This document shows, piece after piece, positions 38,001-50,780 of a stretch of DNA of 64,000 nt (positions are counted from its first letter, which is position 1; each line of letters starts with the position of its first letter). This stretch comes from Sinotaia quadrata. Its lineage: Eukaryota; Mollusca; Gastropoda; Architaenioglossa; Viviparidae. The stretch spans positions 61,783,379 to 61,847,378 of the forward strand of contig CM054182.1 in the NCBI GenBank assembly GCA_028829895.1, written 5' to 3'. The notes below the pieces were generated by a model. That model saw only the letters and a program-made list of their open reading frames with translations. It was not told where the DNA came from and did not search any database. Both the position numbers and the translations under genes were made by a program.

Positions 38001-41000
38001 GCTCACTTAGAGCTACATCTGAATTTGCATTATTGTATGACACATTATTATGGGGTTTTGCTGTAATAGTTAGGGGCATACATTTTTTTAAACACTTGGA
38101 AAGATAATTATAGAAATGATGTTCTGGATCTAAACTGCAAAAATAAAACTACTTGAAAACATAATCATGGAGATGATACTGTATTCCAGTTAAGTATATG
38201 AGTAAAAATAAAACTATGAGAAGATAATTATTGAGTTAATGTTTACAGCTACTATTCAGGGACATAAGTAAAGAATATTTAATTATGGAAATAATGAATA
38301 CAGTTACTAGAGTTATACTAGTAAATTAAGGAATGCTTGAAAAGACGGTTAAAAAGACAATGTTATCAATTGCTAGTTATTAAAGTTATCACTGGTGGAT
38401 TTACTTACAAATGTCTCTCCATTGACTAATATTATTTGCAGGAAAACAGTTCATCTGACACCTTCTCATTTTCTTTCAAATACCAATAAATGACAGCTAA
38501 ATTATTAGACCCAATGTAAAGTGAGAAAACAAGCATTGTATATAATGATTTTTAACATTTGTTTTAAAATTTTAACTGAGGTAGATTTTTCTATAATTAC
38601 AAGAAAAGAATGTGTGTTAGTGTAAAGCAGTTAAAATCTACTCATAATAATTAACTTTGCAATTTTACTGATTTGAAAAGCTCTTTTCAGAGAGATTATT
38701 AATAGAGTATTATTGAACATATATGTGTGCTTTCAGGAGAATAGTTAAACAATGAATTAAATGGTAGGTGTGAGTTTGAATTTCACACAACTCAGGAAAG
38801 TGTGATAAATCTGGAAATAAGTTAGATTCCTACAAATAACCGACTGACACAGACTCATAAAGTCACAGAATGCCTATTATGGTTGATTGTCAGAGCCAGT
38901 GGCTAATCAACTTTATAATGGCTGCATTGGCTGCAGCCAATGTTTATCTATACACCAATTTTACAGTTTGAAAGAAAAGGTTGCTGTTAGAAGTTTCAAT
39001 CTTTTCTCAGTTATTTTCATGATCAGAGAATAAGCATGGAGGGATAGTATGCAAAGAAAAGTGAATATAACAATGGCATTTCCCCACATTTATGACTTCA
39101 GGTGGCAAAAATATTATCTTGTCATGCAGGATTGCCTCTGGATGAAATGTAATTATTTGCCATAAAGAACTGAACAAATATTGAAGTATGCAGTATTTCT
39201 TGTCAGAATCAAATTGAGGTACAGACAATGAAGCAGACATTTACAAGGAATCAAATTCAGAAATTAATAAAGTAAAATGCACTTGCAAAAAATCAAATCA
39301 AATTGAATAACAGACAATGAAACAGACACAAAGAATCAAATCAAATTGAATAACAGACAATGAAACAGACACAAAGAATCAAATCAAATTGAATAACAGA
39401 CAAAGAAACAGACACAAAGAATCAAATCAAATTGAATAACAGACAATGAAACAGACATAAAGAATCAAATCAAATTGAATAACAGACAATGAAACAGACA
39501 CAAAGAATCAAATCAAATTGAATAACAGACAATGAAACAGACACAAAGAATCAAATCTGAACAGATACTTCATAATGAAATAGTCACTTACTGAAAACCA
39601 GACAATTAAATAGACACAAGGAACCAAATTGAAACACTAACAATTAAATAGACACAAGGAACCAAATTGAAACACTAACAATTAAATAGACACAAGGAAC
39701 CAAACTGAAGAATTAGCAATAAAATTGACACAAGGAACCAAACTGAAATATTAACAATGAAATTGCACAAGAAAACAAACTGAAACATTAACAATGAAAT
39801 AGATACAAGGAACCAAATTGAAACACTAACAATGAAATAGACACAAGGAACCAAATTGAAACACTAACAATGAAATAGAAAAAGGAACCAAATTAAGACA
39901 CTAACAATGAAATAGACACTTACAAGGTATAACATGATGTAGGTGTAACATGATGTAGGTATATGCATGACATACAAACAAAAACAAATAAATCCCACTG
40001 CATCTAATGTATCTAAATATATCCCCACTGGCTACAATAACTGAATCTGGAACATGGCATTATAAACAAAAATGTTGAGAATATGTATGTCTATATTACA
40101 CTTAAATACATAATGTCACTGTCATACTATTTTATGAGAAAAGTAAAGTCGATTTATACATTTATTTGACTCTAAAAGAATTAATAAATAATAATCAATA
40201 ATCATAACCATTTACACCTCTAAAATAAGTGTAACAAGTCACATTCTCCAAACAATATTTTAAAGCAAAGTTCCAGTTTATTTATGTGTTTGTAAAAATT
40301 ATAAATACCTGGAAACTCAGGAGTGTCTGGCCTCAAGCTTTTAAGAGAATCAAACAACATTTGTTCTGTGGGTGATGGCTCACGTGAGAGTGTTTCTCCA
40401 ATATGCATGGCACTTGAACTTTCTGGCCGCTCACCATCAGCAAAAGAACCACTCTGTAAGACAAAAGCATAATTGTTTAAGACAAAAATTTATCACTCTG
40501 TAAAACATACAAGTATCACTCCACAAAAACACAACAATATCACTCTGTGACAAATTAAAGTATCACTGAATGACAAAGTGTCACTCAGTAAGATAAAGTG
40601 TCACTCTGTAAGACATACAAGTATCACTCTGCAAAAACACAACTTATCATTCTGTAACAAAGTATCACTGTAAGATAAAGTGTCACTCTGTAAGATAAAG
40701 TGGTGCTCTGTATGATAAAGTGTCACTCTCTAAGACAAAGTTTCATTCTGGAAGATAAAGTGTCACTCTGTAAGATAAAGTTTCATTCTGGAAGATAAAG
40801 TGTTGCTCTGTAAGATAAAGTGTTCCTCTGTATGATAAAGTGTTGCTCTGTAAGATAAAGTTTCATTCTGGAAGATAAAGTGTTGCTCTGTAAGATAAAG
40901 TTTCATTCTGGAAGATAAAGTGTTGCTCTGTAAGATAAAGTTTCATTCTGGAAGATAAAGTGTTGCTCTCTAAGACAAAGTGTTCCTCTGTATGATAAAG

Positions 41001-44000
41001 TGTTGCTCTGTAAGATAAAGTTTCATTCTGAAAGATAAAGTATTAGAAAAACATAAAAGTATCAACTCTGAGAAACTACAGTATCACTCTCTAAGACAAA
41101 AAATATTATTCTGTAAGATACATTCTATAAGACAAAAGAGTCATTCTGCAAGACACAAATAGCTCACTTTATAAGACATAAAAGAATCTCTCTATAAGAC
41201 ACAAAAGTCTTAACTCTGTAAGTAACAAAAGAATCACTCTGTAAAACAAATATATCACTCTATAAGATGCAAAAGAATTGCTATGTAAGACATAAAAGAA
41301 TTACTCTTACAGACACAAAAGAATTGCTATGTAAGACATAAAAGAATTGCTATGTAAGACATAAAAGAATTACTCTTACAGACACAAAAGAATTGCTATG
41401 TAAGACATAAAAGAATTGCTATGTAAGACATAAAAGAATTGCTATGTAAGACATAAAAGAATTACTCTTACAGACACAAAAGAATTGCTATGTAAGACAT
41501 AAAAGAATTGCTATGTAAGACATAACAGAATTGCTATGTAAGACATAAAAGAATTACTCTTACAGACACAAAAGAATTGCTGTGTAAGACATAAAAGAAT
41601 TACTCTTACAGACATAAAAGAATTGCTATGTAAGACATAAAAGAATTACTTTTACAGACATAAAAGAATTGCTATGTAAGACATAAAAGAATTGCTATGT
41701 AAGACATAAAAGAATTACTCTATAAGATGCAAAAGAATTGCTATGTAAGACATAAAAGAATTGCTATGTAAGACATAAAAGAATTACTCTGTAAGACACA
41801 AAAGTAGAAACTAAAGTATCATTCTGTAAGATACAAAATAATCAAACTGTAAGACAAATTATAACTTAAAAGAACCAAACATATCACTCTTTAAGAAAAT
41901 AATGTCACTCTCTTAAATACAAAAGTGTCACTTTGTAAGATATAAAATTGTCGCTCTGAGAGGGAATTTATGTTGATATTACATGCCAGATCCATCCAAT
42001 ACTTACCATGCAAGACCTTAGGAAAACAACATGACAAACTGTTAACTTTGCTCACATCTTTGGTCCAGTATAACATATATATTTCATTTCACAATAGAAA
42101 TTTATCTTTAAAATGGGAGAGTAATAGACAAATTTAGGAATACTCTGTAGGTAGAAGTAAGTAGGGATTGTAATCCCGAGGGAATTGCAGAGGACTTCAA
42201 TTTTCTTTACAAAATTTTAAGCTCTCAGCCATGATCTTGAGTTTATCATAGCATGAATAAGAGCTGTAATGTTTTTTTAAAAAGAGTTTGATATAGTGCA
42301 AGTGAGAATAAAGAAGTGCAATTTCAGTTGTCTGTCAGAACAAAATTAAAGATATTTTTAACTGACATTCATGCAGACCAGAAGCAAACAATCCGATGAA
42401 CCAGGGCTTTCAGTTTTTACATTCTTGATTCTCTTGATACCATTTGATTTCAATCAGTGTTTCAACTCTGTTGCTGATGCCTACGCAAGGAATAGCACAC
42501 TTGGTAACATTTTTGTTTACTTAGTTGTATATTGAGCAATTGATTATAAGTATAATTATACTTGCAGCTGAGCAAGCAAGAGAAAGAGCACAACCTAATT
42601 TGGAGTTAGTCCCCTTTCAAAATAACAACATAATATCCAGCTTGAGTTCCAATAAAAAGATTTCAACCCAAAATCTGAAAATGTTTCATAATGTCTTGTT
42701 GATTTCAAATAAAATAATTTGACCTGACAGCCTCTATGATACTATTACCACTTTGAAAGCGATTCATAATGTCTCATTTGATTTCAAATACAATCAATTT
42801 AACCTACAGACTATAGTGCATTATTTCCACTTTGAAAGTGCTTTATGAATGTTTTGTTTGATTTCAAATAAAATTATTTCAACTCTTAATCTATATGGTA
42901 TTATTTCCACTTTGAAAGTGCTTTGCACTGCCTCTTTTGATTTAAAATAAAATTATTTTAGCTGACAGTATATAAAGCATTATTTTCAACTCAAGTGCTT
43001 TGTAATGAATCTTTTTATTTCAAATAAAGTTATTTTAATCCACAGCCAAATGGTATTACTTCCACTTTGAAAGTGCTTCATAATGACTATTTTGATTGCA
43101 AAAAGAAAAATTTCACCCACAGTCTATAAGGAATTATTTCCAGTTTTGAAAATGCTTTATAATATCTTGTTTGATTGCAAACAAAATTATTTCACCTCAC
43201 AGCCTATATGGGATTATTCTATCTTTGAAAGTGAATTGTAATGTCTAGTTTGATTAAAAACAAAGTTATTTTAATCAATTGATATTTATTAGGTAGCATA
43301 ATAAATGTCAAATTTCACAAAGCGTATTGCAAGTATTGATGAGAGAAAAAAAATCATTATTCTATCCTATTACAGCTGAACTTAACTCACTGAAAGCTGC
43401 TGGTATAACATCCACACACACACATATAGCCACAATAGTTGTTAGAAATGTCATTCATTAACACTACTCATCTTGACTTTTTGCTGTGAGAATATTTTAC
43501 TGCTGAGAGTAACAATCAAAGTATCTCATTTCATCTCCTGTAAGCGGACTGCGGACACTAAAATAACACAGAATTGATGTGTAGCTCTAACAGATGATGT
43601 ATCCAAAACAATCTCTAACCTGTGGAATGGGAGATTCAGATCTTTCCTTTTCCTCTGCAATTTTTTCACTGGATTCTTCTGTTTCTTCTTCTGTTGGCAA
43701 TATTTCATCACCCCTCTCTTCTTCAAGAGGCTTCTCTCCACTCTCTTCTCCAGCTGCTTTTACTTCTTCTTCATCTTCTTTCTTTTCTTCTTTACCAGTT
43801 TCATCTGAAATACAAACCAATCAGCATGCACTTTCAAAGGTCAGGGAGCACACAATTATTATCAATAATATAACTAGCAATATGTATTTTTTAAACTGAG
43901 AAAATGTTCTAATTGAAATGAAAGAGAAACAAACAATTATAAAGCATTTGATTTTGAATGTTCAGCTATGTTTTGTCACTTAACTTCCTTAATTAAAGAC

Positions 44001-47000
44001 CATCTTCATTTCAATTGTTTGAAAGTCTAAATTTAGTTGAATCTCCCTTTTTTCCCATTAGAAAGGGAATAATTAAAGGTCTAATTAAAACCACTTTCAT
44101 TAATTATATATTTTTAAATCAAATTTTTAAAAGCAAAACTTATACTCTTACAAAACAATATATGGCATATGAAACAATATGGACAGTATCTGTACTGCAT
44201 TTATTTGGGAGATACACTTCACAAAATGGAGAAGATGCTACAGTAAGTTAAATAATACAGTGAACACTTGCATAATGTTGGATATACAGTGTATATAACA
44301 AAATTTTGATTAAGTTAGACCTTCTATAAATGCTTGTGTATTCAAATAACATTAGAATCTGTGTATAATGTTAACCTGTTTGCATTAAACTTGGATTGTT
44401 GGACTCTACAAACAAGCTAAAAACCTATCCAGCCAATCAGAAACACTGTTGCAGATTGTTTTGACTTTGTTCACTTTGTGTTTCTCTGGTGATAAGTTCC
44501 TGTAACTCTATTTTTTTTTTTTATGAATTAAAGTACCTTCATTAATTAAATGTTTTCTAAAACAAATGTAAAGGAAAACAGGTCAGAAAAGCAATTTCAC
44601 TAAAACAAAATAGGAAATTATAGAAAAACATAAGAATGGTGTCAATTCAAATGTGAAAATGGCTGAGTATGACTTTTAATGAACCCTCAACAACAGATTT
44701 TTGTAGGTCTGTTGCAATAATTAAATCCATATCTATTGTTCAATCAACAATTATTTCACTGTTTAAATTATTTTTCTATTGTAATACTCATACTTGCTTA
44801 ATGGTGACTACACATAATGTTACTTGTTTCATCTTGAATTATTAATATAATGTGAGAATATACAGTACATTAAATATATAACCTTCAACAACTGATGTCT
44901 CGGGCACTTCATCATCAGGAGCATGAGCCACACCTTCTGATTGGACTTCTGTTTCCCCAGGAGCGTGATCTGTATTCAAACAAATATTTTTTTTTTAAAT
45001 GACAGAAAACAAAAATCATCAATTTTTAATTTTCATATAAATAAATAAAACTTTGAAGCACAAGTAACATATATAGGAAGCCAGAGAATGCACTATGCAT
45101 TTTATTATTATGCATTGTTTAGAAGCACACAGATGGCCAATCATTACTTTAAAATTAGATTTAAATAATCCATAACCAATGCTGAAAGAAATCTCAGTAA
45201 TAAAAGCATTCTTATAAGGATGAAGACACAGTGTATAGAAGGTAATGATTCCAATTAAAATGTGAACACAATATTTAGAAGTTAAAGATCAAGTAAAGAA
45301 GAATCTAGACAACCATGCGAATGAGCTTAATCAGTAGATTAAGGTGTTCTGTGTATAAAATTTAAACTCATCATCCCATAGGATATTGCAATGTGCAACC
45401 AAAAGAATGCATTTCTACAGGATATTTTATGTTGCCAATTTACACAAATTAGCTCGACAATGACAAATAGGCCAAAAAGCCACTTTTTTTACTGAAAGTA
45501 AGACACTTGACAAAAGAAAATTGAGCTCTGTATGAATGTCTCATGTTACTGCAAACCTTGACTGCATATAGAACAAAGAAGCATCCTTGACTTGACTACA
45601 AGCCCAGAGCATTTTAACCACTTTGTATTGTCATTTGGTGATCTCGTGCATGACCAAGAGCTCTTTTTTTATTCCACTTTTAAAACTAAAATAATAGCAT
45701 TTATGACATTTTGTTGGATACTAGAATTTTGCAAGGATATTGATGCTGCTGAAATGTCTCAATTTTATACATACATATGTTGAAGTGGATTCCTATTTAC
45801 TTGGTCACCAATGATTTCTATATTAAAATTGTATACATTTTATTTTGAAACTAATGATTCCTACACAAATGTTCAACAATAAAGAAAGTTAATAAAAACA
45901 AAGATTAGAAGTCAATAATTTTTATGAAAATTATTTCTTGTTGAAGAAAAAGACTTGTCTTGAGAGCCCTCTTCAAAATGCAGTGTGCCTTAGACAGAAA
46001 AGTACCTTCAAGCAAGCAATTTTGATGAATCAAGGAAAAATAAAATCAGCAGTAACTCATGTAATAATTTGATAGTCACAAAGTCACAAAACATGCACAA
46101 AGACATAAAAATATAAGTACATAGCATGCAAAGTTTGTGACTTTGAGATGCCAAATGCTGGTGAGAATATGTCATTATACAAATGATTGATATTGTGTTT
46201 TGTTAATATTCTACATGTATTAGATCAAGTGTTCCACTAAAAAAAAAGTTCCTGATAATGAAGGGTAAATTGTACACTGACTTTTTTTTAAAAGTTAGTT
46301 TGAAAGTGCTATACATTACATTTGTTGTCATGAAATAAATACTGAAAATGTTTTTGAGGTATGTCCCCATCTAAGACATTTAATAGAATGACTATTTACC
46401 TAAAATGACATAAAATAAAATAAAATCTTCTAGGAATGTTGCTGATTTTCTTACAGTAAAAAATAACCAACCAAAGTCCTGAACAACCTTTACCCCTAGT
46501 AGTGCAGTTTCATTGTTTTCAACAAAATGAGAAATATTTTAAAATCATTATAAAATTTCTAAATAGGAATGTGAAATTTAGAGACAGTTGTCTTTATACA
46601 AGTAAAAATTAAACAAATACCAAACGAAACTCAAATAAAAGTCAAATGAGCAAAGACATCAAAATAAGTGATTCACAAAATGTTTCTTTTGCATTCCTGC
46701 AAAGAATATATATGCAACATAGAATTAATTATTAATAAATAAAGGTACACAGCCCTGTGAGTGCATGTGAATTAGAGAGTTAAAACAAAAGAATGCTTTG
46801 TCCATTGCATTACCCAAAGTGATGATATGATAACAGGCTTTATCCTGAGCCTCATATTATCAAAGCATTAAAGTGGTAAATCTGCAATAACTAACTTGGA
46901 CACTCAGTTTTAGACTTCATCTTAATTTTATAGCAGTTATATAACATATAAAAAGTATATGCATATAATAATATAAATAAATATTCAGGAACTGTTAGCA

Positions 47001-49908
47001 TTCCAGAATTTCCCCCCAATTTTTGTCCAAATATCCCAGTATTTTTACTTGATGATTGAGACTATTCAAACTCACAAATACTTTTGAAAATTGGCACTTA
47101 GAAAAGATTTTTTTTCAAATCATCAAATAAAAAATATCTGGTAAAATAATGTTTCACCAGAACAGATAAACAAAATTGTCATTATATGAAAATAACATTG
47201 AAAATTAACAAAATGTGTGCCTCATTCTTCAAACTTTTCCAAAAAGTCCAATTCAAACAACAAACAAAAAAATCTAAGAGGTTTCATTAATGTGAAATAT
47301 TACTCAGACTCAATACTAAAGAAAAAAAAATTGCAAAAGTCAATTTTTGATAAGCTTGCACAAAGACACATACCCACATATCATAAAATTGTAATCTAGC
47401 CAAAAACAATCAAGGTTGCTGGCAAAAGTAGCCTGGCTCATGCTGTCTGTCCTTAATCAAGATCCATACTAAGAAAAGCCTGTGCTACTGGAAGATCAGT
47501 GTAGTTAAGAGGACATATATATTTATATTGAAAATTAGTTTTGAATTTCTGAGTATTTTATTTATTTAGTGTTTTATTATGGAAAAATGTGCAAAAGTTA
47601 TTTAAGGATTTACTAAAGAATAGCACACATATAAATCACTTAGATTCTCACATGTATGCGTTCATAAACATTAATGTATTCATGAGCAAAATTGACTATG
47701 TATGCATATACATGTAAAACTGTGTACAAGCTTATTTTTTATTATAAATGCAAATTAAAAACAATATAATGTGCAAATTCAAACAAATTCATGCAAACCA
47801 GCAACAGCCTCAACATCTGTCACTTCTGCAACAGGAGCCTCATCGCTGGAACTCGTAACTAAAGGTTCAACAGATTTTTGAACATCTTGGCTTTCTGCTT
47901 CAGCCTCTTGAACACTGTGGCTTTCAGCTTCGGCCAACTCTTCACTGTCATGCGGAACAATTTCAACTGTGTCCTGAGAAACAGGATTCTCAGTTATGTC
48001 ACCTTCCCCAGGTGTAAGTTCTTCTGTCCCTTCTCTTTCTACAGTTGACTTTTCTGGTTCAGCACCCTCTGTCACCTCTTCCTGTTAAAACATGTTTTAT
48101 TTTAATATGCTACTAAAGTAAATGAAGACCTGAATAGTATATGCTGTCACAAATAGTTGAAAACATGAACATTATCTTAGCAAAATAACAGAAGACCTGA
48201 ACATTCAAGGATATTCAAATGACTGAATATATGAATTTAATATAATACTAGATATCTGCTTGCAGCTTCGTTTGCATAAATGTCTTTTCCAGAATAAGTT
48301 GCTTATTGTAAAAATATTTTATAGTACTTTTTGAAATTAAGAACCTTAATACAATATGTCCAAAATGTTTTCTTTTACACTAAGTGTCATGAAAATCTTA
48401 AATATTAGTATGTCAATGTTTATTTTAAAGGTAGGTTTAAATTTGGCTTTTAATTTGAAGTGCATATTATATGGTTTTCTTCTTAATCACCCTTGCCAGT
48501 TTCTTTTTGTGTCCAATACCATTGCAACTTTTAAACCATAAGCATAAAGCCTTTGTGCCAAAAGAGCTGGAATATTCGGTGTAGAGAGAAAAACAGCTAT
48601 AAAGATAGAAAGAGACAGAGAAAGAAAGAGAAAGCAAGAGTAAAAGAAAAAAAAAGAAAGAGAACAAGAGAGAAAGGGAGTAAAATGAGAGAAAGAAAGA
48701 AAGTGAAGAAAAAGTGAAAGAAAGAGAAGGGGAGAGCAAGAGAGAAAACAAAGAAAAAGAAAAGAGATGGAGTAAAAAAGAGACATAGAGAAGAAAATGA
48801 GAGGGTGAATGAAAGAAAATGAAAAGATTGAATAAATTAAAAGAGATAGAAAGGAGGAGTGTTTTAGAGAAAGAGTCAAAAAGAAAGTAAAAAGGTAGGG
48901 TATGAGAAGAGGGAGACAGCAAAAAAAAAAAAAAAGAAGACTGAGACACACATTCACAAAGAGAAATCACATAAGGAAAGGACAGAAAGAAGGAAATTAG
49001 AGAGGGAAGGGAGAATGAAAATGTCGACAGAGACATGAGAGAGAAATAAATGAATGAAAGAAAAGACTGGAAGAAATGAAAGATTGAGAATAGAAAAGAG
49101 AGAATGTAATAGTGGGAACAAGAAAGACAGAAAAAGAGGAAATAGGAAACAGTAATATGACAGCATGGCATATAATTGCTAAGTATCCTGAAGCAAGTAA
49201 GCATCCAGAGTGACCTCATAATTTATTTCATTAACATTTTTCCTCACAGGATCTGGAGTAGACTTTTTATCTGTTATGTTCTCTAGATTAAAGTGGTGCC
49301 CACTGAATGCACTGCTATTCCTAGCCCACTATGCTGTGCCCTGTCTCTGTGAATGGCTTTCTATGAGCCAGCCATGTAAGTTGCCTTCACAGAGGTCAGA
49401 GTGATATACAAGCCATTATAAACTATGACTTGCAAGCATGCACTTTATCTCTATTGGTAAGCTCCCATATATACTTGAATATTTTCATAGTTTTAGGGTT
49501 ACTAGTTAGCTCCCTTCTGAGATAGTGGTAAACTATTATATAAACTATCTTGATTCTAGGGGAGTGAGATATACAATAATAAAAAAAAAAGCCTGATCAA
49601 AATCCATACAATATTTCTTTTTTTACTTAGTCCCAACCAAACATTGAGACATCATTTTCATCATTTTATTATGTATATAAATGAAATGACTAGAGATCTA
49701 AACATTATAATTTATATGCTCATATGCTCACTTTAAAATGTTGAAGACCCCAGAAATATGCACTATTTAAGTGTTAGAAAATTGATAGATATAATGCACA
49801 TTTGAAAATAAATAATATTAAAATAAATTTTATTATAAGAGAATACAATGAACACATCTTATGAATCACTACTAAAAACAATAGATAATAAAAATCTCCA
49901 ATTTCTCA

Positions 49909-49992
<84 letters not shown>

Positions 49993-50205
49993 TAATATTA
50001 CATTAGAAATAGAATGGAGACTTTTCTTTACAAAAATAAAAATTATTTAAAAATGAAATTCATAGAAGAAAGTAAACTCAACAAGAAGCTTAAAGCACTT
50101 GTATAATTTTGTTCATGCACAGAGATTACAGAATGAGGTTACCAGAGGCTTTACATATGTTCATATAATAGTGCTCAAAAACACTGAGATTTACTTGTGT
50201 GTGTG

Positions 50206-50249
<44 letters not shown>

Positions 50250-50262
50250 TGTGTGTGTGTGT

Positions 50263-50317
<55 letters not shown>

Positions 50318-50712
50318 GTGTGTATAAGTGTTTGTGTTTGTGTGTTTGTGTATGTGTGGAATTGTATCAGATTCCATTCTAGACAAGAAAAATATTATAT
50401 TTGCTTTCCTAGAAAATATGCCAAAAGTTTAGGTTTGAATTTTAAAGTTTAAAACTGGTTAATAATATAAAAGGATGGAATCCATAGATTGACATAATGC
50501 CATTATCCATGACAACTAAAGTAGCACTTCAGGTTGGTCATCCTAAAATGACATTTTAGAAATCATAGCAGAATGTCTATTCCAAACAGTAACATCTGCA
50601 AGTCATCCCCTTGATGATTCCAGAATGTGTTTTAAACATCCATATAATTCTTGACAATTCATCTGCCTGGGCAAATGTACTCCCCTCACACACAAAAAAA
50701 ATGTATACACAT

Positions 50713-50780
<68 letters not shown>

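Noticed and set aside
48467..49219. 250-codon minus-strand frame rich in Ser/Leu/Phe as a membrane protein
   Set aside because: It is the translation of a homopurine tract inside a CCDC96 intron.
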